Counted from the first letter of the stretch, positions 1 to 5,799 are shown. The stretch is DNA of 5,800 nt from Clostridiales bacterium (GCA_009783775.1 WRCT01000121.1:1-5800), one strand, 5' to 3'. Made by a program: numbers and translations. The notes: generated by a model not told the origin, from the sequence alone.

Positions 1-999
1 CAGGGGCTGGGTGAAAAAGCGGATATAAAGCATGAACGCGACGATCACGCCGAAGGAAATCGTGCCGCTGAGGGCCAGCGCCGCGCCGACCACGCAGACC
101 GCGACGTAGCCGAAGTTGCCGATGAAACTCATGAGCGGCATCATCAGGCCCGACAGGAACTGCGATTTCCAGCCGCTTTCATAGAGTGCGCCGTTGATCT
201 GTTCAAAGGTCTTTGCGGCGGCCTTTCCGCCGTTGTAGGCTTTGACGACATTGTGCCCCGAATAGATTTCTTCGATAAAACCGTTCACGTCGCCCAGGCC
301 CTGCTGCTGCGCCGTGAAATGCTTTTGCGATTTTTTCATGATAACCATCATCAGGACAAAGCCGATCAGGCTGGAACCGATGGCCACGAGCGCGAGGATC
401 CAGCTGTTGTAGAACATGGCGATCAGCGCACCGACGAACATGGTGACGGCGCGCACCAGATTGTCCAGGCTTTGGTTGAGGGTCTGGCCGATGGCGTCCA
501 CGTCGTTCGTCACACGGCTGATCACGTCGCCGTAGCTGGTGCCGTCAAAATATTTCAGCGGCAGTTTATTGACCTTGCGCGAGATATCGCCCCGCATTTT
601 CTGCGAGATACGCGCGGTCACCGTCGCCATGATATAGTTCTCCGCAAGGCTGAAAATACCCGACGAGGCGTAGAAGAACACCAGCAGCATACCGATATTG
701 AATACGGCCGTAAAATCAATCGCGCCGAGGACGGGCACGCCGTCGACCAGGGCAGGCAGGCCCTTGGCGATCTCGTTGGTCATGTCGCCGAGCTTGCCCG
801 GGCCGATGATTTGCAGGGCTGTGCCCAGAGCCGCGGTCACGAGAGCGATGATGATAATGGGCAGGTACCGCCTGCAATAGGCGATCAGCTTGCGCCAGGT
901 GCCCTTGAAGTCTTTGGCCTTTTCCGTTGGACGGCCCATGCCTTGCGGGCCGCCGCCCATTGGGCCTCTGCCGCCCATTCTTCCCTGTTTTTCACTCAT
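1..999 (-). CDS. Heterodimeric ABC exporter, TM288/BmrD-like subunit, membrane domain only (3' part beyond window)
   Basis: This is the second half-transporter of an ABC multidrug-type exporter pair. The visible 333 codons are open to the window edge and cover only the N-terminal extension and the six-helix type IV exporter membrane domain; the ATPase domain lies outside. Residues 5-23 form a Gly/Met/Arg-rich cytoplasmic leader. Hydrophobic segments lie near 46-66, 98-118, 181-198, 200-220, 288-310 and 312-328. Residues 150-168 (YFDGTSYGDVISRVTNDVD) and 234-256 (GLGDVNGFIEEIYSG, then VVKAY) match intracellular coupling-loop motifs of the family, and the whole resembles Thermotoga TM288 as I remember it. 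The ATG at 999 overlaps the upstream gene's stop as ATGA, with AGGAGG at 1015-1010, ten bases upstream. That arrangement implies translational coupling to its partner. It should carry the catalytically consensus ATPase residues, which cannot be seen here. The transported substrate cannot be inferred. Confidence 0.93.
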   Translation of the reverse strand, partial: MSEKQGRMGGRGPMGGGPQGMGRPTEKAKDFKGTWRKLIAYCRRYLPIIIIALVTAALGTALQIIGPGKLGDMTNEIAKGLPALVDGVPVLGAIDFTAVFNIGMLLVFFYASSGIFSLAENYIMATVTARISQKMRGDISRKVNKLPLKYFDGTSYGDVISRVTNDVDAIGQTLNQSLDNLVRAVTMFVGALIAMFYNSWILALVAIGSSLIGFVLMMVIMKKSQKHFTAQQQGLGDVNGFIEEIYSGHNVVKAYNGGKAAAKTFEQINGALYESGWKSQFLSGLMMPLMSFIGNFGYVAVCVVGAALALSGTISFGVIVAFMLYIRFFTQPL

Positions 1000-2759
1000 A
1001 TGGCCAGTTCCTCCTCGCTCAATTGCGACATGGCGATCTCCCGATAGACGGCGCAGGTTTCGAGCAGTTCACTATGCCTGCCCCGGCCCACGATCTTGCC
1101 CTCGTCCAATACGATGATTTGATCCGCGTCGATGATCGTACCGATGCGCTGCGCGACGATCAGGCTGGTGACGCCCGCCGTTTCTTTTTTGAGCGCGCTG
1201 CGCAGGACGCGGTCGGTTTTGTAGTCGAGCGCGGAGAAGGAGTCGTCGAAGATATAGATCTCCGGCTTGCGGCAGACCGCGCGGGCGATGGCCAGCCGCT
1301 GTTTTTGCCCGCCCGAGATGTTCGCGCCGCCTTGCGCGATGGGCGCCTCGTAACCGCCGTCCATGTTCTCCACAAAGTCCGCGCCCTGCGCGATTTGCAC
1401 GGCTTGTTTTACCTCGTCCGGACTGTAGTCCGCGCCGCTGCCATTGTCTCCGTAGGCGACGTTGGATTCCACGGTGCCCTTAAACAGCACGGCCTGCTGC
1501 GGCACATAGCCGATTTTGTTCATCAGCGTTTCCAGCTCGTAGTCTTTCACATTGACGCCGCCCACCAGGATCTCGCCCCGCGTGGCGTCAAAGAAACGCG
1601 GGACCAAATTGATCAGCGTGGATTTGCCGCTGCCCGTGGAGCCGATGAAGGCGACGGTTTGACCCTGTTTCGCGGTAAAGCTGATATTTTCGAGCACCGC
1701 CTCCGCCGCGTCGGGGTATTGGAAACACACGTTTTTGAAGGTGACCTCGCCTTCGTGGCCGGGCAGGCCCTGCTTTTTTGTCCCGCCCAAAATGCTCGGC
1801 TCGGTGCCTAACACCTCGTTGATGCGCTTGGCCGAAACGCTGGCGCGGGGCCACATGATGAAGATTATGACCAGCATCATAAAGGACATGACGACCTGCA
1901 TGGCATAGCCGGAGAACACGACCATATTGGAGAAGATGGGCAGCTTATCTGCCACGCCCGCCGCATTGATCAGGAACGCGCCGATCCAGTAGATCGCGAG
2001 CGTAAGGCCGCTCATCATCACCGGCATCACCGGCATCATAATGGCCATCGCGCGGTTGGTATAAAGCTGTGTGCCGGTGAGCTCCGTGTTGGCCGTTTCG
2101 AACTTCGCCTCCTGATAGGCCTCGGCGTTGTAGGCGCGGACCACGCGCACGCCCGTAAGATTCTCCCTTGTGACGCGGGTGATGTTGTCGGTGAGCGTTT
2201 GCATTTTCTTGAATTTGGGGATCACGAAGATCATAAGCAGCGTGACCATAAGCAGCACGATCAGCACGGCTACGCCTGTGACAACGGACCATTCAAAGCC
2301 CTTGCCCGCGATTTTGGTGATGGCCCACACCGCCATAATGGGCGCCTTGATCACCAGCTGCAGGGCCATCGTGATCAGCATTTGCACCTGCGTGATGTCG
2401 TTGGTCGAGCGCGTGATCAGGCTGGAGGTGGAAAAGCGGTTGATCTCCTCCATGGAGAAGGACTCGACCTTGCCAAAGAGTTTGCTGCGAATCCGCTGTG
2501 AGAACGACGCGCCGATCTTCGCCGCGAAATAGCCGACGATGATCGCGGCGACCAGGCTGCCCAACGCGCAGAGCAGCATAAACCCGCCCGCGATCCAGAT
2601 GTCGCGGACCGCACTGCCGGCCGTCTTGGTCAGCGTGGTGATCTCGGCCATAAAGTCGAACAACTTGAGGTCCAACCAAACCTGCGCGACAATGAAAACC
2701 AGGCTGACGCCCGCCGCCAGCCATTCTTTTTTCTTGAGATACTTGAGGATTTTGAACAT
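996..2759 (-). CDS. Heterodimeric ABC exporter, TM287/BmrC-like subunit with degenerate ATPase site
   Basis: A full-length (587 aa) half-transporter with a membrane domain (about 1-310) fused to an ATPase domain (about 335-587), acting in the cytoplasmic membrane as a drug, lipid or peptide exporter. Visible motifs are Walker A GSTGSGKST (373-381), Q-loop VPQQ (419-422), signature ISGGQ (481-485), Walker B IYIFDD (501-506), D-loop SALD (509-512) and switch loop IVAQR (534-538). Two catalytic positions are non-canonical: Asp506 where the catalytic Glu is expected, and Gln537 where the H-loop His is expected. This pattern is known for the degenerate-site subunit of heterodimers such as TM287/288, LmrCD and BmrCD. 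NRFSTSSLITRSTNDITQ (107-124) and TRENLTGVRVVRAYNAE (197-213) are also typical of that subunit. The start at 2759 is supported by GAAAGG at 2773-2768, eight bases upstream. It is transcribed from the promoter at 2798-2826 and overlaps the next gene by four bases. Confidence 0.96.
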   Translation of the reverse strand: MFKILKYLKKKEWLAAGVSLVFIVAQVWLDLKLFDFMAEITTLTKTAGSAVRDIWIAGGFMLLCALGSLVAAIIVGYFAAKIGASFSQRIRSKLFGKVESFSMEEINRFSTSSLITRSTNDITQVQMLITMALQLVIKAPIMAVWAITKIAGKGFEWSVVTGVAVLIVLLMVTLLMIFVIPKFKKMQTLTDNITRVTRENLTGVRVVRAYNAEAYQEAKFETANTELTGTQLYTNRAMAIMMPVMPVMMSGLTLAIYWIGAFLINAAGVADKLPIFSNMVVFSGYAMQVVMSFMMLVIIFIMWPRASVSAKRINEVLGTEPSILGGTKKQGLPGHEGEVTFKNVCFQYPDAAEAVLENISFTAKQGQTVAFIGSTGSGKSTLINLVPRFFDATRGEILVGGVNVKDYELETLMNKIGYVPQQAVLFKGTVESNVAYGDNGSGADYSPDEVKQAVQIAQGADFVENMDGGYEAPIAQGGANISGGQKQRLAIARAVCRKPEIYIFDDSFSALDYKTDRVLRSALKKETAGVTSLIVAQRIGTIIDADQIIVLDEGKIVGRGRHSELLETCAVYREIAMSQLSEEELAI

Positions 2760-2785
2760 AGATAAAACCTTTCAACCATATTGTC

Positions 2786-2805
2786 TAACACTGTTATATA
2801 ATAAC
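2786..2805. promoter_or_regulatory. Two overlapping short palindromes over the -10 box and start site, candidate operator
   Basis: Plus-strand GTTAT-ATA-ATAAC (2793-2805) covers the -10 box. TAACA-C-TGTTA (2786-2796) covers the predicted transcription start. Both are perfect five-base-arm palindromes and they share the TGTTA half-site, giving three alternating half-sites. Position and symmetry fit binding by a dimeric repressor. MarR- and TetR-type regulators often control such exporters, but no regulator gene is in the window, so the identity of any binder is inference. Short AT-rich palindromes also arise by chance. Confidence 0.4.
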
Positions 2806-2826
2806 CATGCTATAGAATAATGTCAA
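2798..2826 (-). promoter_or_regulatory. Sigma-70-type promoter of the ABC exporter operon
   Basis: On the minus strand a perfect -35 box TTGACA (2826-2821) is followed by a 17-base spacer and a -10 box TATTAT (2803-2798), five of six matches to TATAAT. The predicted transcription start is near 2791, leaving a leader of about 32 bases with the GAAAGG ribosome binding site. Surrounding DNA is strongly AT-rich compared with the genes on either side. The strength of the match suggests that control is by repression rather than activation. Confidence 0.85.
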
Positions 2827-2850
2827 GAGATTCTAATGTGAAATTCCTGT

Positions 2851-2896
2851 GTCGGAGATTGCGGGTCGGAGATTGCGGATCAGGTCCGCAATGACG
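2851..2896 (-). repeat. Palindromic dispersed repeat, intergenic copy
   Basis: A 46-base unit shared with 3710-3755 (39 of 46 positions identical, no gaps). On the plus strand it consists of a perfect 14-base tandem pair GTCGGAGATTGCGG (2851-2864 and 2865-2878), followed by the inverted word CCGCAAT and GACG. On the minus strand ATTGCGGA and TCCGCAAT form an 8-bp stem around the loop CCTGA. It lies between the end of the 388-residue gene (2921) and the exporter promoter (2826). No uridine run follows the stem on either strand, so it is not a canonical terminator. Repeats of this general form are known as small dispersed palindromic elements in several bacterial groups. Confidence 0.8.
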
Positions 2897-2920
2897 GAAA
2901 AAGTTAAATCTGTTTTTAAT

Positions 2921-4087
2921 TTATAACAATTGATTTTCGATGTTTCTGCGCCAGCTTTCGGGGGTGGCATGGATGACGCGGCCGACAAAGCAGGAGCGAA
3001 TAAATTGCAGGGAGGCGTTGCGGCGGACGGCCATTTTGTAGTTGCCGTATTGGGGCAGGCGCAGTTCGTCGGGGGTGAGGCGGATCACCTCGCGCTTGAA
3101 GGCGATGGCCTCCAGGGCACGGTTGAGTTGTTTGGTAAAGAGGGGGACGTCGCCGTCAAATTGATAGAGGAAGGTCGCGGCCGATTCGCCCTCCGCGACG
3201 TCGAATTCCACCGCCGCCGTGCGGCCGTTGCGGCCCGGCCCGATGAGCCAAAGCTGCTGCCCCAACCCCACGCAGATCTCGGCGGGGTCGCAGATCTCGT
3301 TGAACACTTCAAAGCTCTCTCCGGCGCGGCTTTCGGCGAGTTTAGCTCGCAGAGCGTCCGCGAAGGTTGGCGCGATTGCCGCCAACTGCCCCAGCGGGGC
3401 CGCCGCGCCCTCCGGCAGAAGTTTGGCCAAGGCTGACGCTTGCGCGGGCGTCAACGCGGGGTCGATGGCCTTGACCATGTCAATCGTCTTTTCGCGCAAC
3501 TTTTTGAGTTGTTCCGCGATGCAGCGCGCCATCGGCGTCGTGTCGTAGCCCAGGCGGATCAGGTGATACGTTTCGCCCGTGTCCAGCGACAGGGTCAACT
3601 GCCAGTCCGATTGGTCCATCCCGCTCAAAAAGCAAAGCGGAATGCGCCGCGCGTTTTCGTCGGGCGGCAGAATGCACACGCAGTTTTCAAAGACTTGAAT
3701 GACGGCACGGCCGGAGATTGCGGTGCTGAGATTGCGGGTCAAGCCCGCAATGACGTTCGTGTTTTCCTCAATGCGATACTCGCCCACTGTCTCCAGCAGG
3801 GGCGCGCCCTCGGCAAAGAGCGCTTTCAATACCTTTTTGTTATAGGCCTGGTAAAGCTTTTGATAGAAGGGTTCGCCCGCAAGGCCCAGCCGCGAGACCG
3901 TCACGGGCCCATCGTCGGTTTGGATATGCGCCGCCCAGTCAGCAAAGGCGATGGCGGTGATATCCGCGTAAGGAAAATCGGCCGTATCAAAAAGAGATAC
4001 GGCTGTTAGGCCCTCTTCCCCCACGGTGAGAGTGACCTCGCCATTGATAACAGCGGATTCGATTGTTCCTCTGAATTCGTTTTCCAT
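2921..4087 (-). CDS. Uncharacterised 388-aa protein, probable serial PH-like domains, carrying an in-frame repeat insert
   Basis: I do not recognise a named family. No signal peptide, membrane helix, Cys-pair zinc site or catalytic motif is visible, so it is probably cytoplasmic. Residues 5-84 read as alternating beta strands ending in an amphipathic helix (GEPFYQKLYQAYNKK), which looks PH- or GRAM-like. A second such unit spans about 101-200 and ends in the helix ARCIAEQLKKLREKT. A third strand-rich region at about 258-330 also ends in a helix. Residues 111-126 (NVIAGLTRNLSTAISG) are encoded by a copy of the 46-base palindromic repeat. They interrupt what would otherwise be a continuous strand pair, EYRIEEN joined to GRAVIQVFENCVCI. 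The start at 4087 has GGAGGG (4099-4094) six bases upstream. It lies downstream of the two zinc-ribbon genes and may share their transcript. The PH-like assignment is inference from the secondary-structure pattern only. Confidence 0.85.
   Translation of the reverse strand: MENEFRGTIESAVINGEVTLTVGEEGLTAVSLFDTADFPYADITAIAFADWAAHIQTDDGPVTVSRLGLAGEPFYQKLYQAYNKKVLKALFAEGAPLLETVGEYRIEENTNVIAGLTRNLSTAISGRAVIQVFENCVCILPPDENARRIPLCFLSGMDQSDWQLTLSLDTGETYHLIRLGYDTTPMARCIAEQLKKLREKTIDMVKAIDPALTPAQASALAKLLPEGAAAPLGQLAAIAPTFADALRAKLAESRAGESFEVFNEICDPAEICVGLGQQLWLIGPGRNGRTAAVEFDVAEGESAATFLYQFDGDVPLFTKQLNRALEAIAFKREVIRLTPDELRLPQYGNYKMAVRRNASLQFIRSCFVGRVIHATPESWRRNIENQLL
3710..3755 (-). repeat. Palindromic dispersed repeat, copy inserted in frame inside a CDS
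   Basis: This is the second copy of the 46-base unit found at 2851-2896. The minus strand reads ATTGCGGG and CCCGCAAT as an 8-bp stem around the loop CTTGA, followed by a second CCGCAATCTC word. It encodes residues 111-126 of the 388-residue protein without breaking the frame. Of the seven differences from the intergenic copy, two are paired: stem base A-T there is G-C here, so the hairpin is preserved. The translation VIAGLTRNL is, from my general knowledge, a peptide repeatedly seen in unrelated bacterial proteins carrying such elements, comparable to Rickettsia palindromic elements. Confidence 0.82.
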
Positions 4088-4102
4088 AAACTACCCTCCA
4101 AC

Positions 4103-4240
4103 CACAAAAATGAGGGGTGTCCGCCACGGCGGGGATTTTCTTTTTTTACCGCGAAAAGCACGAAATGACACGAAATATTATTTGTGGGGTATGCCCCCCG
4201 CCGCAGCGGACTTTTGTGTTGTTTCGCATCATTCGCGGTT
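4103..4240. repeat. Nested inverted repeat filling the 178-base intergenic spacer
   Basis: The spacer between the zinc-ribbon gene (ends 4266) and the 388-residue gene (starts 4087) is dominated by inverted repeats. The outer arms are GTCCGCCACGGCGGGG (4119-4134) and CCCCGCCGCAGCGGAC (4196-4211), pairing at 14 of 16 positions across a 61-base loop. Flanking CACAAAA-type words at 4103-4109 and on the opposite strand near 4212-4219 extend the symmetry loosely. Inside the loop, CACGAAAT occurs twice (4159-4166 and 4169-4176), and GGGG-TATG-CCCC (4186-4197) can form a small hairpin. CCGCGAA-type words lie at 4149-4155 and, inverted, at 4232-4238. No open reading frame or transposase is present. 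It may be a non-autonomous dispersed repeat or a structured leader, since in RNA the long stem would end about 20 bases from the GGAGGG site. Confidence 0.65.
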
Positions 4241-4265
4241 TTCGTTTTCTTTCCCGCGTGAGCGG

Positions 4266-4985
4266 TTATACCCGAAACCGGTTCCTGCAATTCATGCAAA
4301 CGCAGTCCGATTTCTTCTTTCCGAACAGGCCGATTCCGTTTGCCGCCAACGCGAGGCCGCCGACAACGAAAAACAACGCCGCTCCGGCCTCGCCCGCGGT
4401 TACGCCGATCCCCATGAACACCAACAGCAGACCGACCGCGATCTTCCATACGGAAATTTTCCGGGATATTCCGGTCATCTTTGTATTGTTGCTCTTGCAC
4501 TTCGGACATGACGCGCCGTCAAAGGGAGCCGCCGCAGTATCGGAAAACTGTGCCGGCGGCGCGGCCTGCCGCAAGCGAGACGCGATGTCCCCTAAATTTG
4601 GGTTTTGCGGGGGTTGGTTGGAAAACTGCGCCTGCGGCGCGGCCTGCCGTAAGTAAGACGTGATTTCCCCTAAATTCGGATTTTGCGGAGACAGGAAGGT
4701 GACTTTTTGCGTAAACCCGGTCGCCGTGATCAGCGCCAACTCCCCCGTTCCGACCACAGGCGCCTGTATGAAATGAATATGAGCGATTTCTTTGTTTTCA
4801 ATCACAGCCGGAGAGCCGACTTTCGGTTCGAACTTGCAGGTTTCCTTTGTTACATATAAATCGCAGAGCAAGCCGGACAGGTTCAAGCTCTTGCTCTGAA
4901 CAGTTTTGGGGCTGTTCCAACCGCAGTATTCACAATAACCGTCCGTCAACTTCGCGCAGCACTGCGCGCACACAGCGTCCACCAT
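4266..4985 (-). CDS. Zinc-ribbon protein with C-terminal two-helix membrane hairpin set between two Cys pairs
   Basis: A 239-residue protein of unrecognised family. Residues 6-21 form an N-terminal zinc ribbon (CAQC, then CEYC). Residues 36-112 are strand-rich and end in a helix, possibly a PH/GRAM-like fold. Residues 101-152 contain a tandem duplication of 26 codons (each copy begins QNPNLG and contains LRQAAP). A second Cys pair, CPKC (160-163), is followed by two hydrophobic segments (about 180-197 and 201-221) and then by CMNC (230-233) at the C-terminus. The two pairs could form one zinc knuckle closed by a membrane hairpin, a topology that recalls LITAF-type domains. No signal peptide is present, so both ends probably face the cytoplasm. 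The ATG at 4985 has GGGAGGGG (4996-4989) just upstream, overlapping the stop of the preceding gene (TAG, 4998-4996). The ten-base gap suggests translational coupling. Confidence 0.9.
   Translation of the reverse strand: MVDAVCAQCCAKLTDGYCEYCGWNSPKTVQSKSLNLSGLLCDLYVTKETCKFEPKVGSPAVIENKEIAHIHFIQAPVVGTGELALITATGFTQKVTFLSPQNPNLGEITSYLRQAAPQAQFSNQPPQNPNLGDIASRLRQAAPPAQFSDTAAAPFDGASCPKCKSNNTKMTGISRKISVWKIAVGLLLVFMGIGVTAGEAGAALFFVVGGLALAANGIGLFGKKKSDCVCMNCRNRFRV
4530..4697. repeat. 78-base-period tandem duplication inside the zinc-ribbon/membrane gene
   Basis: Bases 4542-4610 and 4620-4688 align without gaps at 60 of 69 positions, with a period of 78 bases (26 codons), so the frame is kept. Seven of the nine differences are transitions, as expected for a fairly recent in-place duplication. 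The duplicated peptide contains the end of the strand-rich middle domain, a short helix and a Pro/Gln/Ala-rich linker. The effect is to lengthen the tether between that domain and the membrane hairpin. Confidence 0.85.
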
Positions 4986-4988
4986 CTT

Positions 4989-4998
4989 CCCCTCCCTA
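4989..4998 (-). promoter_or_regulatory. Ribosome binding site overlapping the upstream stop codon
   Basis: The minus strand reads TAGGGAGGGGAAG immediately before the ATG at 4985. The TAG (4998-4996) ends the multi-zinc-ribbon gene, and the purine run GGGAGGGG (4996-4989) serves the next gene. Its distance from the ATG fixes the start at 4985. The overlap fits re-initiation by the same ribosome and hence co-expression of the two zinc-ribbon proteins. Confidence 0.7.
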
Positions 4999-5748
4999 CA
5001 ACTTCGTGCCGCAGCCGCCGCAGAACCGCGTGCCGGGCGCGTTCTCGAACCCGCAGCCGCCGCATTTTCCGCTGGGTGGAGCGGTCATGGGATTGCCGCA
5101 GTTGTTGCAGAAACGCACGGCCTGCGCGTTTTTCGCGCCGCAGCGGGCGCAAGTATTCAGGTCCATGGACGCGCCGCAATTGTTGCAGAACTTGCCCGTG
5201 CCCGCCGGCTTTCCGCAGGTGGGGCAGACGGTCGTCTTGCTCTCCAGCTCGCCCTGCCAGACGGTCGCGGCCTGCGCCTTTTCGTCGATATTGCGGCGCA
5301 TGGCGTCGGCGCGGGCTTTGGCGACATAGATCTCCTGCCGCGGCGCGCAGCCCACGCAAAGGCCCTCGTCCTCGTTGTGGCAGGCGTCGCAGACGTATTT
5401 ATAGCAGCTGTGGCAGCGGTGGAAATGCTGCTGCGCCTCGTTCTGCGCCCGCTCAAAGGCGCGCTCGTGCTCCTTCTGCCATTCGGGGCTGCGGCCCTCG
5501 AACCGCTCGGACAGGATGTTCGTGCCACGTTCAGCCTGGTAGCCGATGTTGCTCATTCTGCCGCCTAAAAGGCTGCCCGCCATGCCAAGACCCTGGCCCA
5601 AAAGGCGGCTGCCCTTTTTCTTTTTGTAGGTCTCCGACTCGATAAAGCTGCTCTTGTAGCCGTCGGAGCAGTTGTCGCAATAAAAGGTGAACTGAAAGCC
5701 CGCCTCCGTGGAGTTGTCCTGATAATTTCTTGTAAAGGCCTTTAACAT
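4996..5748 (-). CDS. Multi-zinc-ribbon protein with glycine-rich insert
   Basis: A 250-residue Cys-rich protein resembling a conserved but uncharacterised zinc-ribbon family of Clostridia. Its start is MLKAFTRNY, with FYCDNCSDGYKSSF at 22-35. Cys pairs lie at 24/27, 112/115, 120/123, 131/134, 175/178, 188/191, 200/203, 214/217, 229/232 and 243/246. The last six pairs make three tandem C-terminal ribbons of the CxxCG-(9-10 residues)-CxxCG type. The N-terminal pair is separated from the 112/115 pair by a Lys patch (42-45), a glycine-rich hydrophobic stretch (GSRLLGQGLGMAGSLLGG, 46-63) and a charged helix (about 85-107). That helix includes RSPEWQKEHERAFERAQNEA, a segment I associate with this family. 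No signal peptide or clear transmembrane helix is seen. The ATG at 5748 is preceded by AAAGGA (5766-5761), a rather long 12 bases away. Likely roles are zinc-dependent scaffolding or protein binding; function unknown. Confidence 0.92.
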   Translation of the reverse strand: MLKAFTRNYQDNSTEAGFQFTFYCDNCSDGYKSSFIESETYKKKKGSRLLGQGLGMAGSLLGGRMSNIGYQAERGTNILSERFEGRSPEWQKEHERAFERAQNEAQQHFHRCHSCYKYVCDACHNEDEGLCVGCAPRQEIYVAKARADAMRRNIDEKAQAATVWQGELESKTTVCPTCGKPAGTGKFCNNCGASMDLNTCARCGAKNAQAVRFCNNCGNPMTAPPSGKCGGCGFENAPGTRFCGGCGTKL

Positions 5749-5757
5749 TTTGTTTCT

Positions 5758-5799
5758 CTATCCTTTCTGCAATTCCGTCTTGATCTTCTTGTCGCAGGC
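5758..5799 (-). CDS. C-terminal tail of an upstream CDS (partial)
   Basis: Reading from the window edge, one minus-strand frame gives ACDKKIKTELQKG and then TAG at 5760-5758. The stop is nine bases before the ATG at 5748. The AAAGGA serving that ATG overlaps the end of this frame, the same layout as at the next junction (4985/4996), which is why I read it as a real gene end. Only 13 codons are visible. The family cannot be identified. A lone Cys near the end would be consistent with another zinc-ribbon protein but does not show it. Confidence 0.45.
   Translation of the reverse strand, partial: ACDKKIKTELQKG

Noticed and set aside
253..1047. A 264-codon plus-strand open frame
   Set aside because: It lies antisense to the exporter membrane domain, whose frame gives clear family motifs. 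The plus translation is His/Arg/Asp-rich low-quality sequence typical of the antisense of GC-rich genes.
927..1811. A 294-codon plus-strand open frame
   Set aside because: It is fully antisense to the ATPase domain, which carries all Walker, signature and switch motifs in order. The plus frame shows no recognisable domain.
2853..2920. The 2851-2896 hairpin as a rho-independent terminator for the 388-residue gene
   Set aside because: The stem is good but no T-run follows it on the minus strand (CTCCGACC follows), and none follows on the plus strand either.
3698..3705. AATGACGG beside the genic repeat as a third, partial copy
   Set aside because: Only eight bases match the element end and the adjoining sequence diverges at once, so chance cannot be excluded.
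4141..4265. A promoter for the 388-residue gene in the spacer
   Set aside because: AT-rich words such as TAATAT occur on the minus strand, but no -35 box at a suitable distance was found.
4006..4509. A 167-codon minus-strand open frame crossing the intergenic spacer
   Set aside because: It overlaps the ends of two better-supported genes in another frame and its middle is translated from the inverted-repeat spacer. The peptide HFVLFAVKKE reflects repeat DNA rather than a conserved protein.
4026..4656. Plus-strand open frames over the spacer and the start of the zinc-ribbon/membrane gene
   Set aside because: They are antisense to coding sequence and inverted repeats and have no convincing ribosome binding site or domain.
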